Below are positions 45,852-54,839 of a DNA stretch of 64,000 bases, piece by piece. The DNA comes from Bin18 sp965200355. Its GTDB lineage: Bacteria; Desulfobacterota; Binatia; Bin18. Position 1 is the stretch's first letter. Each line of letters starts with the position of its first letter. Location of the stretch: NCBI GenBank assembly GCA_965200355.1, contig OZ241351.1:2790001-2854000 (forward strand). Direction: 5' to 3'. The notes beneath the pieces were generated by a model that saw only the letters and a program-made list of their open reading frames with translations, did no database searches and was not told the origin of the DNA. The position numbers and the translations under genes are program-made.

Positions 45852-45911
45852 TCCTTGGGTTCACTTTCAACGAGCCGCTCTTGGTGGCTATACTAGGAGC
45901 AGGAGGAGCGT

Positions 45912-47156
45912 ATGGCGACTGAAGTAATCATGCCGCGGATGAGCGACACGATGGAGGAGGGAAAGATACTCAAGTGGCTCAAAAAAGTTGGGGACCGAGT
46001 TGAGGTCGGCGATATTATCGCCGAGGTGGAAACCGATAAGGCCGATATGGAAATGGAAGCCTTGGACGACGGCTTCCTGACCGAGCTGCGCGCCCAGGCG
46101 GGCGAGTCTGTCCCGGTTGGCGCGGTGATTGCCCTATTGGGAGACGCGGCTGAGGTGGGCGTGGCCCCAGCCCCGTCTCCGCCGGCCGAGAAAAAGGCGG
46201 AAGCCAAAGCCGGCCCGCCGGCGGCCAAGAAGGTGCGTAAAATCCGTGAGGCCGGGCCAAAGAAATCGCCGGCCCGAAAAAAGGATAAACGGATTCTCGC
46301 CTCGCCCATTGTCAGAAAAATAGCCGCAGAGCGTGGTATTGAACTCGCCACGGTGCAGGGCAGTGGGCCGGGCGGACGGATCATCAAGCAGGACCTTGAA
46401 CACGTCGAGGCCAGGCCGGGCGCGCTTGAATTGGAGACCCCGCAACCCGCCGCGCCGATAGCCACCACGCCCCCCGGAAAGGCCGAGCCGTTCTCTCGGA
46501 TGCGGGCCACGATTGCCAAACGCATGGCCGATAGTATGCGGGAGGCGCCGCATTTTTATGTCACGACTGAGATTGATATGTCCGAGGCGGTTCGCCTGCG
46601 GACCTCGCTCAAGCTCAGTGAGCGGGTCAACGCCGAGGTGACTTATACCCATTTATTGGTCAAGGCGGTCGCGGTTGCGCTGGGGCAACATCCCCGGCTG
46701 AATGCGTCTTTTAGCGGTGACGGACGGGTACTCAAGGCGGAGATCAATATCGGTATTGCGGTTGCCCTTGATGATGGTTTGATCGTGCCAGTGCTGCACA
46801 ACTGCCAGGCGCTGTCGCTCCTGGACATTGCCGCCCAAGCCCATGCGGTGGTGGAACGGGCGCGGACGGGCAAGCCGACGCCGCAAGACCTGTCTGGCGG
46901 AACCTTTACCATTTCCAATTTAGGCATGTATCCTGTGGAACACTTTACCGCGGTGATTAATCCGCCCCAGGCCGCTATTCTGGCGACGAGTGCCATCAAA
47001 GAGCGCCCGACGGTCAGAGACGGGCAGGTGGTGATCGCGCGGACCATGATGGCAACGCTCTCGTGCGATCATCGGGTATTGGACGGGGCGACTGGTGCCC
47101 AATTTCTCGAAGCACTGAAGAATCTTCTCGAAAATCCCGTCGGCTTAATGGTGTAA
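45912..47156 (+). CDS. pdhC: Dihydrolipoamide acetyltransferase (2-oxoacid dehydrogenase E2)
   Basis: A 414-residue E2. A single lipoyl domain (residues 1-75, lipoyl Lys in ETDKADME) is followed by an Ala/Lys/Pro-rich linker, a peripheral-subunit-binding domain (SPIVRKIAAERGI... GSGPGGRIIKQDLE) and a catalytic domain. The catalytic domain shows RMRATIAKRMADSMREAPHFYVTTEIDM and ends with SCDHRVLDGATGAQFLEAL (catalytic His). The domain order fits pyruvate dehydrogenase E2. E1 genes are not in the window. lpdA follows. Confidence 0.88.
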   Translation: MATEVIMPRMSDTMEEGKILKWLKKVGDRVEVGDIIAEVETDKADMEMEALDDGFLTELRAQAGESVPVGAVIALLGDAAEVGVAPAPSPPAEKKAEAKAGPPAAKKVRKIREAGPKKSPARKKDKRILASPIVRKIAAERGIELATVQGSGPGGRIIKQDLEHVEARPGALELETPQPAAPIATTPPGKAEPFSRMRATIAKRMADSMREAPHFYVTTEIDMSEAVRLRTSLKLSERVNAEVTYTHLLVKAVAVALGQHPRLNASFSGDGRVLKAEINIGIAVALDDGLIVPVLHNCQALSLLDIAAQAHAVVERARTGKPTPQDLSGGTFTISNLGMYPVEHFTAVINPPQAAILATSAIKERPTVRDGQVVIARTMMATLSCDHRVLDGATGAQFLEALKNLLENPVGLMV

Positions 47157-47165
47157 GGGCATATC

Positions 47166-48551
47166 ATGGAACACTATGATTTGGTGGTCATTGGAGCAGG
47201 GCCTGGAGGCTATGTCGCCGCGATTCGGGCCGCCCAGCTTGGCCTGAATGTCGCGGTTGTGGAGAAAGACCAGCCCGGTGGGGTCTGCCTGAACTGGGGC
47301 TGTATTCCGTCCAAAGCCATTCTGACCTCGGCAGAGATGTATGAGGACCTGAAACACGGGGAGCGCTATGGCATCAAGGTAAGCGGCCTCTCTTTTGATT
47401 ATCCCCAGGTCATCAAGCGTTCCCGCCAAGTGGCCGGCCGCCTGGCCAAAGGCGTGGAATACCTGCTCAAAAAAAACCGGGTGCCACTCCTCAAAGGGGC
47501 CGGCCGCCTGGAAGGCAACACCCGGGTGGTCATCGAGGGCCAGGAGCGGCAGCAGGTTGGAGCCGAGCGTATTCTGGTGGCCACCGGTTCACGCGAGCGG
47601 ACACTGCCCGGCCTTGAGATCGATGGCAAGCAGGTCGTCACCAGTTATGAGGCGTTGACGGAGCAAGCCATCCCCGACTCCCTGGTCATCATCGGCGGCG
47701 GGGCGATTGGGGTCGAGTTCGCCTATATCTATAGCACGTTCGGCAGCCGGGTGACGATTGTTGAAATGGAGAAACAGCTCCTGCCAGGGATTGATGACGA
47801 AATCGCCACAGAGCTAGAACGCGCGTTTAAGAAAAAGGGGATCGAGGTCCTGACCCGGACCACGTTTCAGAGTCTGGAAAAATATCCGGGTCGAGTCGAG
47901 GTTAACCTGGATAACGCCGGCACCCTCAAGCAACGCACCGCGAATAAGGTTCTGGTGGCGGTCGGTCGGGCTCCGCTCAGCGCTGGTCTTGGTCTGGAAG
48001 AAGCCGGTGTCGGGTTGGAGCGTGGCTATGTGCAGGTCAATGCCCACATGCAAACCGCCAATACCGCCATCTATGCGATTGGGGATATCAACGGGCCGCC
48101 ACTCCTGGCCCATGCGGCTTCAGAAGAGGGGATTGCCGCGGTTGAATTCATGACTGGCGCGCGGGAGAAAGGGCTGGATGCGTCCCGTATTCCGGCCTGC
48201 ATTTATTGCCAGCCACAAGTCGCCGTCTTCGGGCTGAGCGAAGAGCAGGCCCAGGCCCAGGGCCACGACGTCAAAGTCGGGCGTTTCCCGTTCCGCGCCC
48301 TGGGGAAGGCGCTGGCCGCCGGCCATGACGAAGGGATGGTCAAGCTGGTCGTTGATACGGCATACGGTGAGATCCTTGGCTGTCATATCGTCGGGCGTGG
48401 GGCGACCGACCTTATTGCCGAGGTCGGTCTCGCCCGGACGCTGGAAGCAACCACGGCTGAGCTGAGCGAAACCGTGCACGCCCATCCGACGTTATCTGAG
48501 GCGATTCTGGAAGCCGCATTAGACGCCGAAGGGCGCGGCATCAATTTTTAA
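47166..48551 (+). CDS. lpdA: Dihydrolipoamide dehydrogenase (E3)
   Basis: The 461-residue protein begins YDLVVIGAGPGGYVAAIRAAQLGL with the FAD motif and has GVCLNWGCIPSK with the redox disulfide (Cys42 and Cys47), an NAD motif GGGAIGVEFA, and the C-terminal TVHAHPTLSEA with the active-site His. It reoxidises the lipoyl group on E2. It follows pdhC by nine bases and precedes the lipoate genes. Confidence 0.95.
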   Translation: MEHYDLVVIGAGPGGYVAAIRAAQLGLNVAVVEKDQPGGVCLNWGCIPSKAILTSAEMYEDLKHGERYGIKVSGLSFDYPQVIKRSRQVAGRLAKGVEYLLKKNRVPLLKGAGRLEGNTRVVIEGQERQQVGAERILVATGSRERTLPGLEIDGKQVVTSYEALTEQAIPDSLVIIGGGAIGVEFAYIYSTFGSRVTIVEMEKQLLPGIDDEIATELERAFKKKGIEVLTRTTFQSLEKYPGRVEVNLDNAGTLKQRTANKVLVAVGRAPLSAGLGLEEAGVGLERGYVQVNAHMQTANTAIYAIGDINGPPLLAHAASEEGIAAVEFMTGAREKGLDASRIPACIYCQPQVAVFGLSEEQAQAQGHDVKVGRFPFRALGKALAAGHDEGMVKLVVDTAYGEILGCHIVGRGATDLIAEVGLARTLEATTAELSETVHAHPTLSEAILEAALDAEGRGINF

Positions 48552-48575
48552 GACCGCCGAGTCCGAGCAAGCCCA

Positions 48576-49259
48576 ATGCAACTCGCGTGTCTCACCCCCG
48601 GCCGGATGGATTACGCTACCGCCTTGGCCTGGCAGCAGACGCTGGTTGCCCAGCGGATTGCGGGCGAGATACCCGACGCTCTTGTCCTGCTTGAGCATCC
48701 GCCCGTCTTTACCCTGGGCCGGGGGGGCGACCAGAAATACCTGCTCACCCCCGGACAGGTGCCGGTCCATCGGGTCGGGCGGGGCGGGGAGGTCACGTTT
48801 CACGGGCCGGGCCAGTTGGTCGGCTATCCCATTCTGGACCTGAAACAACACGGCAAAGATGTCCATCGCTATCTGCGTCTGCTGGAGGAGGTGTTATTAT
48901 CCTCGCTTGCGGCGTGGAATATCACTGCCACCCGGAGAGACGGCCTGACCGGGGTGTGGGTCGGAACGGATAAAATCGCTTCCATTGGCATTGGCGTTCG
49001 TCGCTGGGTGACGTTTCATGGCTTTGCCTTGAACGTCAATCCCGATCTGTCGTATTTTTCTGCCATTGTCCCGTGCGGACTGCCGGGGGTGCGGATGACG
49101 TCCATGCAGGAATTATTGAAGACCGCCCTCCCGCTCGATAGGGTACAAGCAACGCTTGTCCGAAGCTTTGCGCGGACACTGGGCCACCAGGAGATTATAT
49201 GGAACACGAGCCGGCCGACAGCCGTTCTCAAGCCGGAACATCTGGCAACCGTTTGGTAA
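48576..49259 (+). CDS. lipB: Lipoyl(octanoyl) transferase
   Basis: The 227-residue protein has the LipB motifs: PPVFTLGRGGD, HRVGRGGEVTFHGPGQLVGYPILDL, KIASIGIGVRRWVTFHGFALNVN and IVPCGLPGVRMTSM with the catalytic Cys and a Lys in DKIAS. It transfers octanoyl from ACP to lipoyl domains, the step before LipA. It overlaps the following lipA frame by 61 bases if lipA starts at 49199. Confidence 0.93.
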   Translation: MQLACLTPGRMDYATALAWQQTLVAQRIAGEIPDALVLLEHPPVFTLGRGGDQKYLLTPGQVPVHRVGRGGEVTFHGPGQLVGYPILDLKQHGKDVHRYLRLLEEVLLSSLAAWNITATRRDGLTGVWVGTDKIASIGIGVRRWVTFHGFALNVNPDLSYFSAIVPCGLPGVRMTSMQELLKTALPLDRVQATLVRSFARTLGHQEIIWNTSRPTAVLKPEHLATVW

Positions 49260-50104
49260 AGCGTCGCCACCCGGACTGGATTAAAGTCCGTATGCCCAGT
49301 GGTCCGGGCTATACCCAGACCAAGGCCATTGTTTCGACGTTCAAGCTCAACACGGTGTGCCAGGAAGCGCAGTGTCCCAATATCGGTGAGTGCTGGGGAC
49401 ATGGGACGGCGACGTTCATGCTCATGGGCGATGTGTGCACTCGGAACTGCCGGTTCTGTGCGGTCAATCACGGCCGCATGGTGGCCCTTGACCCCGGAGA
49501 ACCCCGGCGCGTGGCTGAGGCCGCCCTCAAAATGCGCCTCTCACATATTGTCGTCACCTCGGTCAACCGAGATGACCTGCCGGACGGGGGCGCTCAACAC
49601 TTTGCCGAGACCGTGTATGCGCTCAAAGACCTGAATCCGGCCTGTACGGTCGAGGTGCTGACCCCCGATTTTCAGGGCAATGAGAGCGCTGTTGCCACCG
49701 TTGCCGCCTCGCCGGTTCATGTCTTCAACCACAATACCGAGAGTGTGCCACGCTTGTATAAGCGGGTGCGCCCAGGGGCGAAGTATGCGCGCTCTTTACG
49801 TGTCCTGGAGAAGGCGAAAACCGTTCGCTCGGACCTGAAGACCAAGACCGGCCTTATGCTCGGGCTGGGTGAAACCTATGCAGAACTCCTGGACGTCTTC
49901 GGCGACCTGCGCGCGGTGGGGTGCGACATCCTGACGCTCGGGCAATATCTGCAACCGTCGCAAGCCCATCTGCCAGTTGAACGCTATGTCCATCCAGATG
50001 AATTCAAAGCCTTACGCGAAGAGGCGCTCAGGCTTGGTTTTCGCCATGTCGAATCCGGCCCGCTGGTACGCAGCTCCTATCACGCCTGGAAACATAGTGC
50101 GTAG
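49199..50104 (+). CDS. lipA: Lipoyl synthase
   Basis: A 301-residue radical-SAM enzyme with both clusters: the auxiliary CQEAQCPNIGEC and the radical-SAM CTRNCRFC, and the C-terminal RSSYHA that supplies Ser to the auxiliary cluster. It inserts two sulfurs into octanoyl-lipoyl domains. The start is uncertain. ATG 49199 gives a 61-base overlap with lipB; a TTG at 49253 would give a seven-base overlap and keep the whole conserved region beginning KRRHPDWIKVRMP. Confidence 0.95.
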   Translation: MEHEPADSRSQAGTSGNRLVKRRHPDWIKVRMPSGPGYTQTKAIVSTFKLNTVCQEAQCPNIGECWGHGTATFMLMGDVCTRNCRFCAVNHGRMVALDPGEPRRVAEAALKMRLSHIVVTSVNRDDLPDGGAQHFAETVYALKDLNPACTVEVLTPDFQGNESAVATVAASPVHVFNHNTESVPRLYKRVRPGAKYARSLRVLEKAKTVRSDLKTKTGLMLGLGETYAELLDVFGDLRAVGCDILTLGQYLQPSQAHLPVERYVHPDEFKALREEALRLGFRHVESGPLVRSSYHAWKHSA

Positions 50105-50131
50105 GAGCTGCAACGCAGAAAGGAAACCCGC

Positions 50132-51085
50132 ATGACCCTCCCAAACAGCGTCAAAATTGTCGATCTGACCGCCAGAGATGGCTTAGAAGGCCTGAAGCAC
50201 CTCGTCCCGGTAGACTTTCGGGTTGAGCTGGTCAACCGGCTCTCGGCCGCGGGATTTCCTTCCATTGAGGTGGGCGAATTCGTGAGCCCCAAGGTCATTC
50301 CGGCCATGCAGGGCTCGGATCAGGTGGCCCAACAGATCACGCCCAAACCCGGGGTGGAGTATAGCGCGCTGGTGCCGAATATGCGGGGCTTGCATGACGC
50401 GCTCAAAGCCGGGGTGCGGGTCATTACGATTTTTGGTGCGGCTACGGAACAGTTCAGCCAAGCCAATATCAATTGCACGATTGAAGAAAGCTTTGCGCGC
50501 TTTGAGCGGGTTGTGGCCGCGGCCACAGCACAGCACGTCAAAGTCCGCGGCGCGGTCTCGTGCGTGGCCGGCTGTCCGTATGCCGGAGATGTTGATCCGC
50601 AAACCGTCGGCCGGCTGGTCAAACGATTTTACACCCTGGGCTGTTATGAAATTGCTCTGGGCGACAGCATTGGAGTGGGTACGCCGCGGTCAATCCAAGC
50701 TATTATCCGGGCCTGCGAAGACCACGGGGTTCCGGCCTCTGCCCTGACCGCGCATTTTCACAACACCTGCGGCATGGCCCTGGCCAATTGCTATGCCGCC
50801 CTGGAAATGGGAGTGTCCATTCTGGAGAGTGCCTGCGGCGGGCTGGGTGGCTGCCCAAACGCTCCGGGTGCAACCGGAAATCTGTCCTCGGAAGATCTGG
50901 TCTATATGCTGAACGGCCTGGGGATTGAGACCGGGGTGGACCTGGACCAAGTTGTTGCCATAGGCAAATGGGCCACGCAGGCCGTGCAGCACCGGCTCGA
51001 TTCCAAGTTGGGCGAGGCCATGACGAATCCCCATATGACCTATTTCGAGAAGGTCGCCCCTGAGCCGCGCACGAGACCGGTGTGA
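50132..51085 (+). CDS. mvaB: Hydroxymethylglutaryl-CoA lyase
   Basis: The 317-residue TIM-barrel protein has DLTARDGLEGLKH at its N-terminus, GCPYAGDV, LGDSIGVGTP, HFHNTCGMAL and GGLGGCPNAPGATGN with the catalytic Cys. These match the HMG-CoA lyase pattern, which cleaves HMG-CoA to acetoacetate and acetyl-CoA in leucine breakdown. A related 3-hydroxyacyl-CoA lyase is a possible alternative. The next gene is convergent, only four bases away. Confidence 0.88.
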   Translation: MTLPNSVKIVDLTARDGLEGLKHLVPVDFRVELVNRLSAAGFPSIEVGEFVSPKVIPAMQGSDQVAQQITPKPGVEYSALVPNMRGLHDALKAGVRVITIFGAATEQFSQANINCTIEESFARFERVVAAATAQHVKVRGAVSCVAGCPYAGDVDPQTVGRLVKRFYTLGCYEIALGDSIGVGTPRSIQAIIRACEDHGVPASALTAHFHNTCGMALANCYAALEMGVSILESACGGLGGCPNAPGATGNLSSEDLVYMLNGLGIETGVDLDQVVAIGKWATQAVQHRLDSKLGEAMTNPHMTYFEKVAPEPRTRPV

Positions 51086-51089
51086 GTCT

Positions 51090-51956
51090 TCAGAAATTTT
51101 CCTCGACCCGCACGAACGAGGCGAACCGAGGAACCCCGGCTTTGGTATACCCTTGGTGCTTGAAACGCACCGTGCTGCCAACCGGCGGCGGGTTGTCGCG
51201 CTCCGCATCGGAGAAGCCTGAGCCAATGGCAAACCGGACACCGTTGGACAACTCTACTCGGAGCGAGCCCATCCGCCCCACATTCCGCCCCGAGCCGGGG
51301 AGATGTTCAAGTACAACGGCCTGGGCTTCCTGAAAGGTTTTGACTTTCAAAAGCGTAGCCGAGCGCCCAACCCGATAGGCTGATTCGGGCTGGCGCAAGA
51401 TCAACCCCTCTCCGCCCAGGGCTTTGACCGCGGCTAATTTTTCCTGGAGATGCTGTTCGTCCCGGTAGACTTCGTGTTCGATGACGGACACAGCGGGGTT
51501 GGGATGCTGCCGAAACCACTCGCGGGCAAAGGCCAGGCGTTGCTCAAAGCCACCCTCGGCCTGGGGCGCGTCAAAAACCATATAGCGGACCGACTTCCAG
51601 CCGTCGTGGGGTGTTTTGCGACGAACGATGCTGACGGTCTCAGCGAAGCGCTGCCGCCCGACCCATAACTCCCCGTCCAAGGGCGTAGACGGAAAATTCT
51701 CAGTAAACCAGGCTGGTGCAGCAAAAGGGTGACCCGACCGAGAAACCAGTTGTTCGCCCGTCCAATAGCCGCGCACTCCGTCCAGCTTCTCGCTCATCCA
51801 CCAGCCCCGGATGTCTCGGCCGGCCTGCCAGGTTTGGGCTTGCATAACCGGGGCGGCCTGGGGTGCGGCCAACACCAACGCCGGCGTGAAAACAAGAACG
51901 AGGAGAAGAGCGAGGCCAGTGAAGCCGGACGAGCGTAGGCGAAACGGTTGGCGCAT
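51090..51956 (-). CDS. Periplasmic ATP-dependent DNA ligase (LigE type)
   Basis: The 288-residue protein starts with a signal peptide (about residues 1-31) and then has the minimal nucleotidyltransferase-plus-OB architecture. The adenylation motif is EKLDGVRGYW with Lys57, followed by LDGELW, EGLILRQP and LLKVKTF. There is no extra DNA-binding domain, so it fits the Lig E group, leadered ligases found in Gram-negative bacteria and linked to extracellular DNA use. It seals nicks in the periplasm. Convergent with mvaB. Confidence 0.9.
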   Translation of the reverse strand: MRQPFRLRSSGFTGLALLLVLVFTPALVLAAPQAAPVMQAQTWQAGRDIRGWWMSEKLDGVRGYWTGEQLVSRSGHPFAAPAWFTENFPSTPLDGELWVGRQRFAETVSIVRRKTPHDGWKSVRYMVFDAPQAEGGFEQRLAFAREWFRQHPNPAVSVIEHEVYRDEQHLQEKLAAVKALGGEGLILRQPESAYRVGRSATLLKVKTFQEAQAVVLEHLPGSGRNVGRMGSLRVELSNGVRFAIGSGFSDAERDNPPPVGSTVRFKHQGYTKAGVPRFASFVRVEENF

Positions 51957-52297
51957 GGCGGTCTCAAAAAGGTGTCGTGTTGAGGGGGACGACTGAACAG
52001 GGGGACTATAGAAACGAACGCTCCCAGCGTCAAGCTTGTGAGTGCAGGCCGCCTGATTATCCTTGCTGTGTAATATCGCTATTGATACTCTCTCTCAGGT
52101 GGCTGACACTGCGATACTCCTCAAGGCGTTCCGCAACAATCCCAAAGGTCCGCTTCAGAAAGGTACAAGCCATCGCCTCTACCGCACTCTCCTTGGCCGA
52201 ATGACCCAAGAGTGAATATTCAGAACGTCAAAGGGAGGGCAAAGCCCTATCAGGTTCGCCAAGTCGTCAAAGCGATTGAGAAATTGGAGGGAATGAA
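51957..52297. other. 341-base stretch without a confident gene
   Basis: Between the ligase start and the HicB-like start I see no complete gene. A 29-codon frame starts at GTG 52212 and ends in TGA 52299-52301, overlapping the HicB-like start (ATGA). Its basic product (VNIQNVKGRAKPYQVRQVVK...) has no family I know. It could be a remnant of a HicA-like toxin, but it does not show HicA motifs. A minus-strand frame (52057 to about 52209) also reads as plausible helical peptide without a clear start. Confidence 0.4.
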
Positions 52298-52627
52298 ATG
52301 ACAACGCACTATACCTACCGTATTACTTGGTCCGCCGAAGACAGCGCCCACGTTTGCCTGTGTGCAGAATTTCCTCCGTTAAGCTGGCTGGCATCTACTC
52401 CGGCGACGGCTTTGGCTGGTATCCAGCGGCTGGTGCGGACTTGCATCGCCGATATGCAAGCCACCGGAGAAACGCCGCCAACGCCACTGGCCGACCGGAC
52501 CTATAGCGGAAAGTTTATGGTCCGCGTACCCCCGGAAACACACCGCGCCCTCGCCATACGGGCAGCGGAGGAGGGGGTGAGTCTGAACCGGCTGGTGAGC
52601 GCCCGTCTCGCTCATGACACCGCGTGA
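52298..52627 (+). CDS. HicB-family antitoxin-like protein, apparently orphan
   Basis: The 109-residue protein has the HicB-type N-terminus (YTYRITWSAEDSAHVCLCAEFPPLSWLASTPATALAGIQRLV) and a C-terminal ribbon-helix-helix of the HicB type (SGKFMVRVPPETHRALAIRAAEEGVSLNRLVSARLA). Such proteins neutralise HicA toxins and repress their own operon. The ATG overlaps the stop of a 29-codon frame, preceded by GGAGGG at 52286-52291. No intact hicA is seen. The next gene is convergent. Confidence 0.75.
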   Translation: MTTHYTYRITWSAEDSAHVCLCAEFPPLSWLASTPATALAGIQRLVRTCIADMQATGETPPTPLADRTYSGKFMVRVPPETHRALAIRAAEEGVSLNRLVSARLAHDTA

Positions 52628-52653
52628 TTGAGTCAGCTCACGCCCCTCTCAGT

Positions 52654-53706
52654 CTACTCCACCTCCTGCATGACGTGGGTGGCGAAGTCGGTCATCTCTG
52701 CCTCTCCGCCGGTGATGCAGACCTGGCTGATGCCCAATTCCTTCATTCTGCCCACCCGCTCCCGCAGTTCTTCGGGCGTGCCGGTCAACGTGGTTTCCTT
52801 AATCATCTTCTCAGTGACCAGCGGGGCGTGTTCCGGCTTGAACGCGGCGCAATAGTCTGTATAGAGGTCCAGATGTCGGGTCTCGACCGGGGCGTCCGGG
52901 GTACGATAGGCGTGCTTAAAGGCCATAAGATCATCCCGGATGTCTCCCGGCAACTGAAAGGGGTCCTTCACCGACAGGGCGAAGATATTGCACTCCGAAG
53001 ACACCAGGGGGCCGACCGCCTGCTGAAGGTCTTCCAGGGTCTCTCCGGGTTGTCTCAGGTGGAAAGCCGTGGTGACGGTGATATAGAGGTCTTCCAGGCG
53101 CTTGCCGGCACGTTCGGCCCCGCGTTGAATATGGTCCAGCGTGTATTTGAGCAAACTGTCTCCGACCGTGCCGAAGAGGATCACGCCGTCCCCGATTTCC
53201 CCGGCCAACTCCAGCGTCTTGGGTCCGCTGCCGGCGACGTGAATCGGGATGGGGTTCTTGAGATTGACGAACTGGCTGTTGGGATTGAGAAATCGGATCT
53301 GACGCTTGCGTTCCCCCTCTTGATAGGGAACGGTCTCCCCCTTGAGTAGCCCGCGACATACTTCCACATTGGCGCGCATGTCCGCCAGCCGGGCCGCCGG
53401 CATCCCGAGCGTCCGCCGGGCGGTATTGCCCGTCCCGATACCCATGATGACCCGGCCCGGAGCGAGCACATTCAGGGTGCCAAAGCTACAGGCGGTGACT
53501 GGGGCAATCCGCGAGCTGGGGTTGGTCACATTGGTGCCGAGTTTGATCGTCTTGGTATGGGTCGCACACAGCGCCATGCACTGGTAAACGTCGCTCCAGA
53601 CCATCTGAGAATCCCCGAACCAGGCATGGGTATAGCCCTTGTCCTCGGCAATCACGACGTCCTTATAGGTGTCAACATGAGAAAGAAAAATCACTCCATA
53701 ATCCAT
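52654..53706 (-). CDS. LLM-class flavin (probably F420)-dependent oxidoreductase
   Basis: The start at 53706 follows AAGGAGG. The 350-residue protein has the same pattern as the gene at 14354: HAWFGDSQMVWSDVYQ, LGTNVTNPSSRIAPVTACSFGTLN, GRVIMGIGTGNTARR and IHVAGSGPKTLELAGEIGDGVILFG. This is the bacterial luciferase-like or tetrahydromethanopterin-reductase-like group. Substrate unknown. It lies downstream of the M16 operon on the same strand but with a 110-base gap, so it may be separate. Confidence 0.85.
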   Translation of the reverse strand: MDYGVIFLSHVDTYKDVVIAEDKGYTHAWFGDSQMVWSDVYQCMALCATHTKTIKLGTNVTNPSSRIAPVTACSFGTLNVLAPGRVIMGIGTGNTARRTLGMPAARLADMRANVEVCRGLLKGETVPYQEGERKRQIRFLNPNSQFVNLKNPIPIHVAGSGPKTLELAGEIGDGVILFGTVGDSLLKYTLDHIQRGAERAGKRLEDLYITVTTAFHLRQPGETLEDLQQAVGPLVSSECNIFALSVKDPFQLPGDIRDDLMAFKHAYRTPDAPVETRHLDLYTDYCAAFKPEHAPLVTEKMIKETTLTGTPEELRERVGRMKELGISQVCITGGEAEMTDFATHVMQEVE

Positions 53707-53816
53707 TTCGACCTCCTTGTTCTTCGTCATATTCGAGTCAGGATGCTCTGAAGAGGCATCATCAATCTATTCCCTCCCAAGGGGAGGCCCCGCTGCGACG
53801 AGAGATCACCTCCTTC

Positions 53817-54809
53817 CTAAAGGACCTTCAGCACCTCATCTCTTTCGCTGTAGACAAACCGCACCTCCCGGCCGTTGCGCCACGCCCGGATACCGGCCTC
53901 TGGGGTGACGGTTCCAATGCTCCGCGCGGGAATATGGGCTGACTGAAAAATCCCTTCGAGACGGGGCCATTGATCCGCACTGATGGTCAGGAGCAGGCTG
54001 CCTGAACTGATCAACCCGAGTGGGTCGATATTGAAATGTTCACAGATGGCGCGGGTGGAGGGGAGGGTGGGAATAGCGTCGAGGTCAATCTGCATACCCA
54101 GACCGCTGACAACGGTCATCTCATACAGCCCCATCGCTACGCCGCCCTCTGTCGGGTCGTGCATGGCGGTCGCGCCGTGTTGGGCGGCTGACAGGGCTTC
54201 GGGGACGATGGAGATTCCCCAGCTTTGGCGAAGGTGTTGGGCCTCGTGTTGCAGCTCTGGTGAGAGGATTTTCTCCAGCTCCTGACGCTTCTCGGCAAAT
54301 ACAATACTGGTCCCCTCAAGACCGGTCGTCTTTGTCATGACCACGATATCCCCGGCCCGGACTCCCTGCGTCGTCACCAATCGGTCCTTGGCGACGACGC
54401 CCGCCATATTCCCGACAACGATGGGCTGAGTGACTGAGGGGGTGACTTCGGTGTGGCCGCCAGTCACGGCAATGCCCAAATCCAGACAGGTGGCCGCAAT
54501 CTGGGTAAAGACCTGTCTGACACTGTGCTCTGACGTATCAGGCGGGAAGAGGAGGAAGGCTTGAAACCAGGCTGGCTTTGCCCCCATAGTCGCGACATCG
54601 TTGGCGTTGATATGCACGGCGTACCAGCCCACGTCTTCGGCCGTAAATGTGACCGGGTCGGTTTTGACCACAAGACACTGCTCGCCCATATCGAGAACGG
54701 CGCAGTCTTCACCAAACCGTGGGCCGATGAGCACACGCGGGTCCTCCGTTCCGGTGTGTTGGATACAGGTTTTGAGAAAATCGGCTGGAAGTTTGCCTGG
54801 GAGAAGCAT
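53817..54809 (-). CDS. AIR-synthase-related (PurM/HypE-fold) protein
   Basis: The 330-residue protein has the PurM/HypE fold pattern: GPRFGEDCAVLDMG, LVVKTDPVTFTAEDVGWYAVHINANDVATMGAKP, VTGGHTEVTP, MHDPTEGGVAMGLYEM and ISSGSLLLTI. It lacks the catalytic Cys/Sec motif of SelD and the C-terminal Cys of HypE, so its product is unknown. In the family these bind ATP through the Asp-rich loops. It follows the non-catalytic M16 gene by 30 bases. Confidence 0.8.
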   Translation of the reverse strand: MLLPGKLPADFLKTCIQHTGTEDPRVLIGPRFGEDCAVLDMGEQCLVVKTDPVTFTAEDVGWYAVHINANDVATMGAKPAWFQAFLLFPPDTSEHSVRQVFTQIAATCLDLGIAVTGGHTEVTPSVTQPIVVGNMAGVVAKDRLVTTQGVRAGDIVVMTKTTGLEGTSIVFAEKRQELEKILSPELQHEAQHLRQSWGISIVPEALSAAQHGATAMHDPTEGGVAMGLYEMTVVSGLGMQIDLDAIPTLPSTRAICEHFNIDPLGLISSGSLLLTISADQWPRLEGIFQSAHIPARSIGTVTPEAGIRAWRNGREVRFVYSERDEVLKVL

Positions 54810-54839
54810 CTATGCTCGCTCCGCGTGTCGGGCGACGTC

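Noticed and set aside
52057..52209. Small minus-strand gene
   Set aside because: The peptide looks plausible but has only a TTG start, no ribosome site and no recognised family.
53817..54809. SelD (selenophosphate synthetase), which would support the selenoprotein idea
   Set aside because: The fold is PurM/HypE-like, but the N-terminal catalytic Cys/Sec-Gly-Cys-Lys-type motif of SelD is absent, so it cannot serve as evidence for selenocysteine use.
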